46,810 bases of DNA from CAYTAP01 sp964435775 (GCA_964435775.1 CAYTAP010000010.1:1-46810); one strand, 5' to 3'. Counted from the first letter of the stretch, positions 17,177-26,217 are shown. Translations and numbers: made by a program. The notes: generated by a model not told the origin, from the sequence alone.

Positions 17177-18523
17177 ATGCCCGGCCACGCATGGCGGCGA
17201 AGGGCGACCCCATCGCATCATGCCGAAGACGTGACCGGCGTTCGATCCCCCTCCCGCGCGTGGGACGATTCGACAACCACAGGCGTCGTCGCGCGATACC
17301 CCTCCAGACGCATCGTGCGATATTGCGCGGGGGTCACCCCACCAGCGGCGCACCCATCGGGCCATCACAAGCTTGATGTCGCCGCGATCTATTTCCCGAG
17401 CTGGCACACCGATGACCACTACTCAAGCTGGTATGGCGAAAACTGGAACGAGTGGAAGCTGATTCAAGACAATCCGCTGCGGTTCCCCGGCCAGAATCGT
17501 GTGAAGCCCTCCAAGGACTGGGGCTATTTCGACGAGGCCGACCCGAAAATGATGGCCAGGCAGATCGACCTGGCGACCAGTCACGGGATCAATGTCTTCA
17601 TCTTCGATTGGTACTGGTACAACGGCGTGCAGATCCTCCAAAAGCCGGTGGAGGAAACGCTCCCCAAGACGCCCAACCGCAACAAGATCAAATACGCGCT
17701 CATGTGGGCCGACCACACCTGGGTCAACTTTTTCCCCTATCCCTACGATGGCCCGCCCAACTGGCTGCTGCCGATCCGACACTCGGCCGATGACTTTGAC
17801 CGCGTGATGGAGCATTGCATCAAGCACCATTTCAACCAGCCCAACTATTGGCGCATCAATGGCGCGCTCTATTTCAGTCTCTTCGCGCCCGAGGACTTCG
17901 TGAAGCAGCTCGGCGGGCCGGAGGAAGCCAAGGCGGTGCTCGACGCGGCCAGGAAGAAGGTGCGCGACGCCGGGCTGGGCGAGATTCACTTCGCGGCTTT
18001 CACGGGCATCCCCCGAAGCATCCCCATGCTCAAGGAGGCCGGTTTCGACAGCATGACCAGCTACAACGTGACGACGATGTCGTCAAAGCTGCAACTGCCG
18101 GAACAGCCGTTTGAGGAATATGATTCGATGATCCAGCGGCATGAAAGCTATTGGGACAACATGGATGCCGGCGTGTTGCCCTACGCGCCGGTCGTCACCG
18201 TGGGTTGGGATGTGACGCCGCGATGGGAGCTCAATGTCCCCTGGCCGCCGGAGAAAAACTTTTATCCCTATACGCCGGTGGTCATTAACAACACACCGGA
18301 CAAGTTCGGCGATCTGGTCCGTCGTGGCTTGCGCCAAATCGACACGAGCAAGCTGCCGGCGCCTTTCCTCCTGATCAATTCCTGGAATGAATGGACGGAG
18401 GGAAGCCCGCTCCTGCCGCAGGAGAAGTATGGCGATGGATATTTGCGAGAGCTGAAGACAGTTCTGGATGAGTACCAGGCCGGCAATCCCGCGGCGACAC
18501 AGCCGGTCGATGATGCAAAGTGA
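17177..18523 (+). CDS. WbsX/GH99-like family protein (damaged or uncertain 5' end)
   Basis: The recognisable domain starts at about 17362 with DVAAIYFPSWHTDD and runs to NSWNEWTEGSPLLPQEKYGD near the C-terminus. These are the opening Y-(Y/F)-P and closing N-x-W-N-E-W-x-E-G blocks of the WbsX/GH99-like TIM-barrel family, with VFIFDWYWYNG between. Members occur in polysaccharide loci and some cut glycans; activity here is unproved. The start is uncertain: ATG 17177 is the only upstream in-frame ATG (GTG 17315 and TTG 17084 are alternatives), none has a ribosome site, and the 60 codons before the domain translate the reverse of an AraC remnant. A deletion joining the two genes may have removed the native start and signal peptide. 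It ends 8 bases before the dehydratase. Confidence 0.75.
   Translation: MPGHAWRRRATPSHHAEDVTGVRSPSRAWDDSTTTGVVARYPSRRIVRYCAGVTPPAAHPSGHHKLDVAAIYFPSWHTDDHYSSWYGENWNEWKLIQDNPLRFPGQNRVKPSKDWGYFDEADPKMMARQIDLATSHGINVFIFDWYWYNGVQILQKPVEETLPKTPNRNKIKYALMWADHTWVNFFPYPYDGPPNWLLPIRHSADDFDRVMEHCIKHHFNQPNYWRINGALYFSLFAPEDFVKQLGGPEEAKAVLDAARKKVRDAGLGEIHFAAFTGIPRSIPMLKEAGFDSMTSYNVTTMSSKLQLPEQPFEEYDSMIQRHESYWDNMDAGVLPYAPVVTVGWDVTPRWELNVPWPPEKNFYPYTPVVINNTPDKFGDLVRRGLRQIDTSKLPAPFLLINSWNEWTEGSPLLPQEKYGDGYLRELKTVLDEYQAGNPAATQPVDDAK
17218..17364 (-). pseudogene. C-terminal remnant of an AraC-family regulator
   Basis: Reading leftward, this frame gives AAGGVTPAQYRTMRLEGYRA and then about 25 residues to a TGA at 17218-17220. 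G-V-T-P-A-Q-Y-R is the signature that closes the second helix-turn-helix of AraC/XylS-family regulators (consensus G-x-[ST]-P-x-x-Y-R). Upstream of it the frame meets a stop, and the WbsX-like coding sequence begins on the other strand, so only the last 50 or so residues survive. Its position beside an AraC-spaced operator and glycoside hydrolase genes makes a decayed local regulator plausible. The evidence is one short motif. Confidence 0.42.
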
Positions 18524-18530
18524 AGCCGGG

Positions 18531-19805
18531 ATGAAAATCACCGATATCCGAGCCACGACCGTCACCGTACCGCTGGAAGCGGCATTGCGGCATGCCAATG
18601 GATGCCACTGGCAGCGCTTCGTCCGCACGCTCGTCGAAGTGCAGACGGATGAGGGGCTCATCGGCCTGGGCGAAATGGGGGGCGGCGGGGAATCGGCCGA
18701 GGCGTCGTTCAAGGCGATGAAGCGCTACCTCGTGGGGCATGATCCGGCGCGGCTGGAAGAGATGCGATTTCTCATCGCCAACCCCACGGCGTCGCTTTAC
18801 AACAACCGCACGCAAATCCTCGCAGCGCTGGAGTTCGCGTGCCTCGATCTCGTCGGACAAAAATGGGGCGTCCCCGTCTGCGACATCCTCGGCGGCCGGC
18901 TTCAGGATCGCGTCCCCTTCGCGTCCTATTTGTTCTTTCGATACCCCAATGATGGGCGCGGCGAGGTTCGCACGATCGATCAATTGGTCGCCGAGGCCAA
19001 GCGGCTGAAGTCACACCATGGCTTCACGTCCCACAAGCTCAAGGCCGGTGTCTTTCCGCCGGATTATGAGTTGGATTGCTACCAAGCGCTCGCCGACGCA
19101 TTCCCCCACGATCAGCTCCGCATCGATCCCAACGCCACCTGGTCGGTCGAGCAGGCGATCCGATTCGGTCAGGCGATCGAGGGATGCAACAACGACTATT
19201 TTGAAGACCCCACGTTCGGCCTCAACGGCATGCGCCGCGTGCGCGAGTTTGTTCGCATCCCGCTGGCGACGAACACCGTCGTCGTCGGCTTCGAGCAACT
19301 CTCGGCCAACGTGCTCAACCCCGCGGTCGATGTCATCCTGCTCGACACCACCTTCTGGGGCGGCATCAAGGCATGCGTCAAGGCGGCGGGCGTGTGCGAA
19401 ACGTTCCAGTTCGGCGTTGCGGTTCACTCGTCGGGCGAACTCGGCGTGCAACTGGCGACGATGCTTCATCTGGGCGCGGTGATCCCCAACCTCTCCTTCG
19501 CGGCCGACGCCCACTATCACCACCTGAGCGATGACATCATCGTCGGGGGCAAAATGAAATATGAAAACGGCGCGATCGCCGTCCCCACCTCGCCGGGGCT
19601 TGGCGTGAAACTTGATCGGGACAAGGTCGCGCAATACGCCGAGTTGTACAGACGACTCGGCCCGTATCCATATGACCAGGATCCCCTGCGCCCCGGGTGG
19701 TGTCCAACCATTCCGAACAATCGCTGGGCGGATCCGAATGATGCGAGACAACCCTCGATGGACACCAATGGCAACCGCCTCGCCGAAGGCTTCTCAAGGA
19801 GATGA
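18531..19805 (+). CDS. mandelate racemase/muconate lactonizing (enolase superfamily) dehydratase, glucarate dehydratase-like
   Basis: 424 residues from ATG 18531 (ATGs at 18507/18510 overlapping the previous stop are possible but the family starts at MKITDIRATTVTVPL). The N-terminal capping domain is followed by a barrel with the KxK-type base (SHKLKAGV), metal ligands Asp in RIDPNATW, Glu in YFEDPTF and Asn in PLATNTVV, and a His in VAVHSSGELGVQ. The pattern fits acid-sugar dehydratases of the glucarate dehydratase group, which remove water from an aldonate or aldarate via an enolate. Inferred role: dehydrating a glucuronate- or deoxysugar-derived acid to a 2-keto-3-deoxy acid. It is cotranscribed with WbsX upstream and the SDR dehydrogenase four bases downstream. 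Confidence 0.88.
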   Translation: MKITDIRATTVTVPLEAALRHANGCHWQRFVRTLVEVQTDEGLIGLGEMGGGGESAEASFKAMKRYLVGHDPARLEEMRFLIANPTASLYNNRTQILAALEFACLDLVGQKWGVPVCDILGGRLQDRVPFASYLFFRYPNDGRGEVRTIDQLVAEAKRLKSHHGFTSHKLKAGVFPPDYELDCYQALADAFPHDQLRIDPNATWSVEQAIRFGQAIEGCNNDYFEDPTFGLNGMRRVREFVRIPLATNTVVVGFEQLSANVLNPAVDVILLDTTFWGGIKACVKAAGVCETFQFGVAVHSSGELGVQLATMLHLGAVIPNLSFAADAHYHHLSDDIIVGGKMKYENGAIAVPTSPGLGVKLDRDKVAQYAELYRRLGPYPYDQDPLRPGWCPTIPNNRWADPNDARQPSMDTNGNRLAEGFSRR

Positions 19806-19809
19806 TCCG

Positions 19810-20721
19810 ATGGCTAATATATTGCGAACCACCAATGATGCCTCGTCCGCCGATGGTCGTGTGTCGCATGGACTACAACCCAATGGAAGGCAATTGAGGC
19901 TGGAAGTGAATCCTCCCAAGGCAAGAGTGCAATCCGACGCAGCGCCCGCGAAGAACATGACCGACCTGAGCGGTCGCGTCGCCGTGGTCGTCGGCGGGAC
20001 CTCCGGGCTTGGACGAACGATCGCCCTTGGACTGGCCGAGGCGGGCGCGACGGTGGTCCCGTCGGGACGCCGGCAAAATCACATCGACGACGTGTGCGAT
20101 GCGCTGGAGGGACTCGGGCGGAAAACCGTGCGCCAGCCGGTCGATGTGCGGGATCGCACATCGCTCGATGAGCTGTGCGGCAAGGTGCGAAGCGAGCTTG
20201 GCCACATCGACATCCTCGTCAACGCCGCCGGAATGACCTTCAAGAAGCCGACGATCTCGATCGAGGAGGGGGAGTGGCGGGAGCTGATCGACATCAACCT
20301 CACCGGCGCGCTGCGGAGCTGCCAGGCGTTCTATGAATCGCTCAAGGCAAGCGGGCATGGGCGGGTGATCAACATCGCATCGATGGCGTCGTTCGTGGCG
20401 TTTCATGAGGTGGCCGCTTACGGCGTCTCCAAATCCGGATTGCTCGCGCTGACCCAAAGCCTCGGAATTGAATGGGCGCCCCACGGCATCTGCGTCAACG
20501 CCATCGTCCCGGGCATTTTCGTGACCGATATGAACGGCGCCCTGCTCCGCGGCACGCCACGCGGACAGGAACTGCTCGCGCGCACCCCGATGCGACGATT
20601 CGGCAACCCCGAGGAACTGGTCGGCGCCGCGGTCTTCCTGTCGTCCGACGCGGCCAGCTTCATCGCGGGTCAGTCGATCACGATCGATGGCGGATTTCTC
20701 GCGTCGGGCGTCAACAGTTGA
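19810..20721 (+). CDS. short-chain dehydrogenase/reductase (SDR) with N-terminal extension
   Basis: 303 residues; ATG 19810 has AAGGAG at 19796-19801, inside the end of the dehydratase gene, so translation is probably coupled. The classical SDR core begins near residue 50: NAD(P)-binding VVVGGTSGLGRTIALGL, DVRD, NAAG, catalytic Ser in NIASMASF and Tyr-x3-Lys in YGVSKSGLLALT, and a final GQSITIDGGF. About 49 extra N-terminal residues (ANILRTTNDASSADGRVS...) have no SDR counterpart. Close families include gluconate 5-dehydrogenase and 2-keto-3-deoxy-L-fuconate dehydrogenase, so it probably oxidises the keto-deoxy acid or a sugar lactone in the same pathway. The exact substrate cannot be read from sequence. 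Confidence 0.92.
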   Translation: MANILRTTNDASSADGRVSHGLQPNGRQLRLEVNPPKARVQSDAAPAKNMTDLSGRVAVVVGGTSGLGRTIALGLAEAGATVVPSGRRQNHIDDVCDALEGLGRKTVRQPVDVRDRTSLDELCGKVRSELGHIDILVNAAGMTFKKPTISIEEGEWRELIDINLTGALRSCQAFYESLKASGHGRVINIASMASFVAFHEVAAYGVSKSGLLALTQSLGIEWAPHGICVNAIVPGIFVTDMNGALLRGTPRGQELLARTPMRRFGNPEELVGAAVFLSSDAASFIAGQSITIDGGFLASGVNS

Positions 20722-20774
20722 AGGGCGCGGTTCAAAGACACCACTCCCGACGCGGAACCTGAGGAGACATCACC

Positions 20775-21239
20775 ATGAGCGTACGCGAAGCCATGAATGA
20801 GAAAAAAGGCCTGACGATCACGATCGCCATCATCATCATCGCGGTGATGATCGTCGTGATTGTCCGGCAGACCCGATCAACCGCCGGCGGGTTCGCCACC
20901 AGCGCCTATTACACCGACGATGACGGCAAGACATTTTTTGAGGATAGCGCACTGTTGATTCCACCATTCGATCACGACGGCAAACAGGCCGTCAAGGCGT
21001 TTGTCTATGACTGCGATGGGACCCGCAGCGTGCATTACATGGAGCGCTACACGTCCATCGGGAAAAAGGCGGCCGAGGAGGCCTTCAAACGCTCCAATGG
21101 AAAGGACATCGGCATCCCCGAACACCTGATGCGAACCGGCATCGAATACAAACGCCCCGGAGACACCACCTGGCAGCACAACCCCCCCGGCCCCAAGCCA
21201 TGTCCCAAAGGGGGACGGCCGGAGTGGATCACACCGTGA
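20775..21239 (+). CDS. small single-span membrane protein of a planctomycetal family, function unknown
   Basis: 154 residues: an N-terminal membrane helix (GLTITIAIIIIAVMIVVIV) followed by a soluble domain with YYTDDDGKTFFEDSALLIPP, FDHDGKQAVKAFVYDC and HYMERYTSIGKKAAEEA. Proteins with this design (helix, then TDDDGKTWF...PPFDH-GK-A-A) recur in Planctomycetota, I believe, but I know no function. GAGGAGA 12-18 bases upstream may serve as its ribosome site. It lies 53 bp after the SDR and before the LamG-GH43 gene, so it may simply ride in the operon. Confidence 0.75.
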   Translation: MSVREAMNEKKGLTITIAIIIIAVMIVVIVRQTRSTAGGFATSAYYTDDDGKTFFEDSALLIPPFDHDGKQAVKAFVYDCDGTRSVHYMERYTSIGKKAAEEAFKRSNGKDIGIPEHLMRTGIEYKRPGDTTWQHNPPGPKPCPKGGRPEWITP

Positions 21240-21363
21240 TGATTCGTCGCATCGATGATTTCCGCCTGAATGAAACATGCACGGACGCCCACCCATCGTT
21301 CGATCAGCCGCCGGTTGGCGTCGCGCCTTTGGCGCATGTATCGCCGCCATGCACAATGGCCGC

Positions 21364-23190
21364 ATGACCACTCAACTGATCCGTTGTCTGCTCCTGGTGA
21401 TCTTCGCATGGACGGGAATTGGCCTGCGGCAGGCGCGCGGCGAGACGCTCGCGTGGTGGCGGTTTGAGGATCAACCACCGGGACAAAAGCTGGATGCCGA
21501 GCTGGGCGGCGTCGCCGCGCCATACACCACGGCGAAGGATTTCTCAGGCCATGACAATCCACTGCGAACTTTCAACACGCGCGCGGCGCTTTATCCACCG
21601 GACACCTCGGGCACCTTCGTCGCGGATTCAACCCTTCCGCAGGCGCCGGCGGAGGAGCGCAACGCAATCGCCGCCCGTTTTGTCGGTGATGAGGATTTTT
21701 ACACCGCGAAGATCGGGAAGGAATCCTCCCCGATCGAATCGGCCAGGCTCGACCAGTTCACAATCGAAGGGCTCTTCAAGCTCGACGCCCTCTCCGGCGG
21801 CATCGGCGGCAAATACCAGGCGATCATTGCCAAAGATGGTCGCCCGGTGAAGGGGCTTCCCTTTCAACCCTTCGCCGTCAGCGTTGCTGCAAGGGGCGAC
21901 CGATACATGCCAGGCGATTGCATCGGGGCCCGGATGATCGATAGCGCGGGCAATTATCGCGTCGCCGCATCCAAAACACCCTTGCGGGCCGGGCAGTGGT
22001 ACGCCTTCGCCGTCACTTGCGACGGGAAGACGCTCAAGCTGTATCTGAACCGCATGGACGGCAAGGGGTATCGGCTGGAAGGGGAATCGCAGACAACCGG
22101 CGGACTGATTGAATCAACAGGACAATGGACCATCGCCCGCGGCCAGTTCGCCGACCAACCGACCGACTGGCTCTATGGCAGCGCCGATGAATTGCGGATC
22201 AACAACCAGGTGCTGCCGCAAAGCAAGTGGCTGACGGACAAGACGCTCACCGCCATTCCCGCAACCCAACCGCAGGTCGTGGCGGAGTTGCCGCAGCTTT
22301 GCGTCAAGCACCTGGCCGACCCGGCCGCCATTTTTTACAAGGGCGTCTACTACCTCTACGGCACGCAGTACACCGGCGGCTTCGGCGTCTACTCATCGAG
22401 CGATCTCAAACATTGGAAGAAGGGCCCGACGCTGATCAAAGCGGCCAGGAATGTATGGGGCGACCGCGCCTTCTGGGCGCCGGGGATGATCGAGCGCGAC
22501 GGCAACTTCTACATGTATTACAGTTCCAGCGGCATCATGCCCGACAGCGGCGGACGGCGCAGCGTGCGGATCAGCGTCGCCACATCCAACTCCCCCACCG
22601 GACCATTCAAGGAGGTCGCTCCCCACATCCCGCTGCTGGGGCGGGCGGTCATCGATCCGGCGCCGTTCATCGACGAGGATGGCAAGGCGTATCTTTATTT
22701 CGTCGCCGATATCCCCGAAAACAACGGCGTTGGACAAATCTATGTTGTGCGCCTCGCCGATGACATGATCACTCCGGTCGGCGAACCGATGCCCTGCATC
22801 CAACCCAGCCAGGTGTGGGAAGGCCCCAAATGGAACGAAGGCCCGTTCGTCTTTCGCGTCGGCAAGTGGTACATCATGACCTACTCGGGCAACTTTTTCG
22901 GATCGGCCAATTATGCCCTGGGCGTCGCCACATCACTCTCGCCCCTGGGCCCGTGGGACAAGCGCGATGACAACCCCTTCATGCTCCGCTACGCCGGCAT
23001 GTACGGCACGGGGCACAACAGCATCACGCCGACGCCCGATGGGAAAGGCCTACTCATCTTTTTCCACGCCCATCGCAGTGAACGGGATGCGACCCGCGAC
23101 ACCTACGTCGCGCGATTGCTTGTCGAGCATGATGTGCGGGGAGATGTGAAGCTGAAGGTTGTGCCGTGGAAGGGGGACAAGAGCCCGTGA
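21364..23190 (+). CDS. secreted LamG-GH43 glycoside hydrolase
   Basis: 608 residues from ATG 21364, which leads straight into a signal peptide (LIRCLLLVIFAWTGIGL); earlier ATGs would add a basic leader. Residues about 28-300 form a concanavalin-like (LamG) domain: TLAWWRFEDQPPGQKL, then WYAFAVTCDGKTLKLYLNR. The second half is a GH43 propeller: base Asp in HLADPAAIFY, a central Asp in VIDPAPFIDEDGKAYLYF, acid Glu in KWNEGPFVFRVGKWY and the terminal GHNSITPTPDGKG histidine block. It is likely an arabinofuranosidase, arabinanase or xylosidase acting outside the cytoplasm, with the LamG part binding glycan. Its GTGA stop overlaps the start of the ABC binding protein, linking polysaccharide cleavage to import. 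Confidence 0.92.
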   Translation: MTTQLIRCLLLVIFAWTGIGLRQARGETLAWWRFEDQPPGQKLDAELGGVAAPYTTAKDFSGHDNPLRTFNTRAALYPPDTSGTFVADSTLPQAPAEERNAIAARFVGDEDFYTAKIGKESSPIESARLDQFTIEGLFKLDALSGGIGGKYQAIIAKDGRPVKGLPFQPFAVSVAARGDRYMPGDCIGARMIDSAGNYRVAASKTPLRAGQWYAFAVTCDGKTLKLYLNRMDGKGYRLEGESQTTGGLIESTGQWTIARGQFADQPTDWLYGSADELRINNQVLPQSKWLTDKTLTAIPATQPQVVAELPQLCVKHLADPAAIFYKGVYYLYGTQYTGGFGVYSSSDLKHWKKGPTLIKAARNVWGDRAFWAPGMIERDGNFYMYYSSSGIMPDSGGRRSVRISVATSNSPTGPFKEVAPHIPLLGRAVIDPAPFIDEDGKAYLYFVADIPENNGVGQIYVVRLADDMITPVGEPMPCIQPSQVWEGPKWNEGPFVFRVGKWYIMTYSGNFFGSANYALGVATSLSPLGPWDKRDDNPFMLRYAGMYGTGHNSITPTPDGKGLLIFFHAHRSERDATRDTYVARLLVEHDVRGDVKLKVVPWKGDKSP

Positions 23191-24464
23191 CGCCGATGGA
23201 CCGCCTGTCGCGACGAGGTTTTCTGCGCCTGGCGGGGGCGGTGTCGGCGGCCGCGATGCTGGGAAGCGGATGCCGCGAACTCGGCGGCAAGGGCGTGACC
23301 ATCCGATTCTGGAACGGCTTCACCGGCCCGGACGGGCGGACGATGCTCAAGATCATCAGGCGCTTCAACGCCGAGCATGATGATGTGCAGGTCACGATGC
23401 AGCGGATGGACTGGGGGACGTATTACAACAAGCTGTTCGTCGCCGCGATGAGCGGCAGGGCGCCCGAAGTGTTCATCGTTCACAACGACAGCCTCGAACG
23501 CTTCATCAGTGCCAAGCTCTTGGCGCCCGTCAACGAAGTGTATGAACTGACCGGCATCAGCCGCTCGGACATCGACGCCAACGTGATGGCCGAATCGAAG
23601 CGCGGCGGCATCGATTATGGCCTGCCGCTCGATTGCCACCCGGCCGGGTGCTATTACAACCGCACGCTCTTTCGCCAATGCGGCGTCACAAGCCCTCCCC
23701 TCACGCGCGACCAGTTCATTGATGCCCTGCGCCGCCTTAAAAAGGCCGACGACGGGCATGGCGTTCCCCAGTGGGGCTTTGTCTATGAATGGCTCCGCGT
23801 CAACATGTACACGCTCGTGCGGCAATGGGATGGGCGAATCGTCGCCGATGACCGACGGACGATCATCTTCGATTCGCCGCAGGTGCGAGAGGCGATGGAT
23901 TTCGGTCGCTCGCTCATTCATGAATTGAAGCTCGTCCCACAGGTCGAATATCTCGACGCCTTCCTCGGCTTTCGCCAGGGGCGGGTCGGCATGGTCTGGG
24001 CCGGCATTTTCAAGTTGCAGGACGCCACGCGCTCCAAGGACCTGGATTTCGGCGGCGCGATCATCCCCACCTGCGGCAGGCAACCGGGCGTCTGGGCGGC
24101 CAGCCACAATCTCTGCCTCCGCCGCGATCTCGATGACCGCCACAAAGCCGCCGCCTACAAGCTCATGAAATACCTCTCCGACAACACCCTCGACTGGGCC
24201 GAAGGCGGACAAATCCCCGTCCGCCAATCCCTGCGCGACACCGCCCGCTTCAAATCGATGGCCGTGCAGTACGAGTTCGCCAAACAGCTCCCCTACGTCC
24301 AGTACATGCCCAGCACCAAGTTCACGTTTGAATACCAGACCGAGTTCGACACCTGCTCGGAGCGCGTCCTCCGCGCGCAGACGAGCACCGCCCAGGCCGT
24401 CCGCGAAGCCGCCGACAACATGAAAAAGGCGGCAGCGCAATTCGATGATGAGCTAAACGCATGA
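23187..24464 (+). CDS. sugar ABC transporter substrate-binding lipoprotein (Tat-type signal)
   Basis: 425 residues. GTG 23187 overlaps the previous stop (GTGA) with AAGGGGG 10 bases before it; ATG 23196 is the alternative. The N-terminus reads DRLSRRGFLRLAGAVSAAAM, a twin-arginine motif, followed by LGSGC, a lipobox whose Cys would be lipidated. It is therefore a Tat-exported, membrane-anchored binding protein. The mature part is an extracellular solute-binding protein of the family 1 (MalE-like) fold: VTIRFWNGFTGPDGRTML, then FNAEHDDVQVTM and PEVFIVHNDSLERFISAKLL. It presents an oligosaccharide or sugar to the two permeases that follow with 4-base overlaps. The ATPase is not in the window; many such importers share one encoded elsewhere. 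Confidence 0.93.
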   Translation: MTPMDRLSRRGFLRLAGAVSAAAMLGSGCRELGGKGVTIRFWNGFTGPDGRTMLKIIRRFNAEHDDVQVTMQRMDWGTYYNKLFVAAMSGRAPEVFIVHNDSLERFISAKLLAPVNEVYELTGISRSDIDANVMAESKRGGIDYGLPLDCHPAGCYYNRTLFRQCGVTSPPLTRDQFIDALRRLKKADDGHGVPQWGFVYEWLRVNMYTLVRQWDGRIVADDRRTIIFDSPQVREAMDFGRSLIHELKLVPQVEYLDAFLGFRQGRVGMVWAGIFKLQDATRSKDLDFGGAIIPTCGRQPGVWAASHNLCLRRDLDDRHKAAAYKLMKYLSDNTLDWAEGGQIPVRQSLRDTARFKSMAVQYEFAKQLPYVQYMPSTKFTFEYQTEFDTCSERVLRAQTSTAQAVREAADNMKKAAAQFDDELNA

Positions 24465-25399
24465 AACACGGCCTCAAACATCGCAAATGGACGGGCTACT
24501 GGTTCGTCGTCCCCTACCTGGCGATCTTCATCGTCTTCATGCTCGGACCGATGCTCTTCGGCCTGGCCCTCAGCTTCATGCGCTATGACCTGGCAAGCAC
24601 GCGCCCGGCGAAAATCATCGGAATGCACAATTACATCGAAGCGGTGAACGACCCCTACTTCCGCAAGTCGATGGGCGCGACGATCCGCTTCGTCGCCCTC
24701 AGCGTGCCGCTGACGATCCCCCTCGCCTTGCTCCTGGCGGTCGCCGTCGATTCGGCCAAGGGGTGGCGACAGGCGGTCTATCGCATCGGCATCTTCGCAC
24801 CCACCGTCATCACGATCAGTGTCGTGGGGCTCATGTGGCGATGGTTCTATATCAATGATGTCGGGCTGTTCAACGCGCTGCTCCGCCCCCTTGGCATTCA
24901 CGTCGAGTTTCTCGGCACGCCCGGCAACGCGATGATGTCCATCGTCGTCATGACGGTCTGGTGGACCATCGGCGGGCCGGTTCTCATCCTCCTGGCGGGG
25001 CTCAAGCAGATTCCTTCGCAATACTATGAAGCCGCCGCCATCGACGGCGCGCGGGGATGGCGCGCGTTTTTATACATCACCCTGCCCCTCCTGCGCCCGG
25101 CGCTCCTGTTCGTCATCGTCATGAACATCGTCGGCGCGTTCCAGGTCTTCGGCCAGCCGTTCATCGTCACCGGCGGCGGCCCGCTCCTCTCCACCCGCGT
25201 CGCCATGCAATACATCTACGAAACCGCCTTCCGCAGCTATCGCCTCGGCTATGGCGCCGCCATGAGCTGGCTTCTGTTCGTCGTCATCGCCATCTTCACG
25301 ATCATCCAGTTCCGCCTCATGCGCGAGGACAAGGAACCCAAACCGGCCAAGGCAATCAAGTTGCTCAAAGTGATGAAGCCAACCAAGGGGGCGCGATGA
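24461..25399 (+). CDS. sugar ABC transporter permease (MalF/UgpA-like)
   Basis: 312 residues, six predicted membrane helices. The start ATGA overlaps the stop of the binding protein by four bases. The cytoplasmic EAA loop reads YYEAAAIDGARGWRAF then ITLPLLRPA, the E-A-A-x3-G-x9-I-x-L-P signature that docks the ATPase. The first helix (WFVVPYLAIFIVFMLGPML) is typical of the MalF/UgpA branch of carbohydrate importers. It forms the channel with the next gene product. The C-terminus is Lys-rich (KPAKAIKLLKVMKPTKGAR), a small extension beyond the usual end. Confidence 0.95.
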   Translation: MKHGLKHRKWTGYWFVVPYLAIFIVFMLGPMLFGLALSFMRYDLASTRPAKIIGMHNYIEAVNDPYFRKSMGATIRFVALSVPLTIPLALLLAVAVDSAKGWRQAVYRIGIFAPTVITISVVGLMWRWFYINDVGLFNALLRPLGIHVEFLGTPGNAMMSIVVMTVWWTIGGPVLILLAGLKQIPSQYYEAAAIDGARGWRAFLYITLPLLRPALLFVIVMNIVGAFQVFGQPFIVTGGGPLLSTRVAMQYIYETAFRSYRLGYGAAMSWLLFVVIAIFTIIQFRLMREDKEPKPAKAIKLLKVMKPTKGAR

Positions 25400-26217
25400 A
25401 AAAAGGATTCAACTGGTTGGAACTCGTCGCGCTCTTTGCGACCATCCTCGGGATCCTGCCGATCATCTTGCTCGTGCTGACATCGCTCAAACCCGACGGG
25501 GAGATCGTCCGCTTCCAGAGCATCCTCCCGCAGGCCGCCACGGTGAAAAATTACGCCTACATCTTCAGCACGCCCGAGGAAGTCCCCATCCTCCGCTGGC
25601 TGGGCAACAGCATCCTGATCGCCTCCAGCGCCACGTTTCTGGTGATGGCCGTCAGCTCACTGGCGGCGTATGGTCTGGCGCGCCTCCGTCCCCCCGGCGG
25701 CGGGCTGCTCTTCGCCCTCTTCATCGGCACGATGATGGTCCCCGGCCAGGTTCTGCTCGTCCCCCTCTACATGATCCTCGACAAGATCGGATGGATCGAC
25801 AACCCCCTGGCGCTGATCGTCCCCCAGGCCGCCGGCGCCTTTGGGCTCTTCATCCTTTACCAATTCTTCAAGGCGATCCCGCGCGAACTCGAAGAAGCCG
25901 CCGCCATCGACGGCTGCTCCACCCTCGGCATCTACTGGCACGTCGTGCTCCCCCTCAGCCGCCCCATCCTCGCCACCCTCGCGATCTTCGTCTTCCTCGG
26001 ATCGTGGAACGATTTCCTCGGACCGCTGGTGTTCATGGACTCGGCCGACCAGTACACTCTCCCCGTCGGCATCGCCATGTTTCAATCGAGCTATGCCACC
26101 GACTACGGCCTGACCTTCGCCGCCTGCGTCGTCTGCACCCTGCCCGTGCTCGCGGTATTTGTCCTGTTCAGCCGACAAATCATCGCGGGGATGACATCCG
26201 GCGCGCTCAAGGAGTGA
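25396..26217 (+). CDS. sugar ABC transporter permease (MalG/UgpE-like)
   Basis: 273 residues from ATG 25396, again an ATGA overlap with the preceding permease. Six membrane helices and an EAA loop, LEEAAAIDGCSTLGIYWHVVLPLSRP, are preceded by QFFKAIPREL, the standard MalG/UgpE block. It ends with LFSRQIIAGMTSGALKE, the conserved C-terminal tail of this branch (I-x-G-(L/M)-T-x-G-A-x-K). The open frame continues upstream in phase, but that part reads the previous gene out of frame. This is the last gene of the plus-strand sugar operon; no clear terminator was found in the next 120 bp. Confidence 0.95.
   Translation: MKKGFNWLELVALFATILGILPIILLVLTSLKPDGEIVRFQSILPQAATVKNYAYIFSTPEEVPILRWLGNSILIASSATFLVMAVSSLAAYGLARLRPPGGGLLFALFIGTMMVPGQVLLVPLYMILDKIGWIDNPLALIVPQAAGAFGLFILYQFFKAIPRELEEAAAIDGCSTLGIYWHVVLPLSRPILATLAIFVFLGSWNDFLGPLVFMDSADQYTLPVGIAMFQSSYATDYGLTFAACVVCTLPVLAVFVLFSRQIIAGMTSGALKE

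Noticed and set aside
25057..25395. In-phase open extension upstream of the second ABC permease
   Set aside because: It reads the first permease out of frame; the ATGA overlap at 25396 and the start MKKGFNWLELV fit the family.
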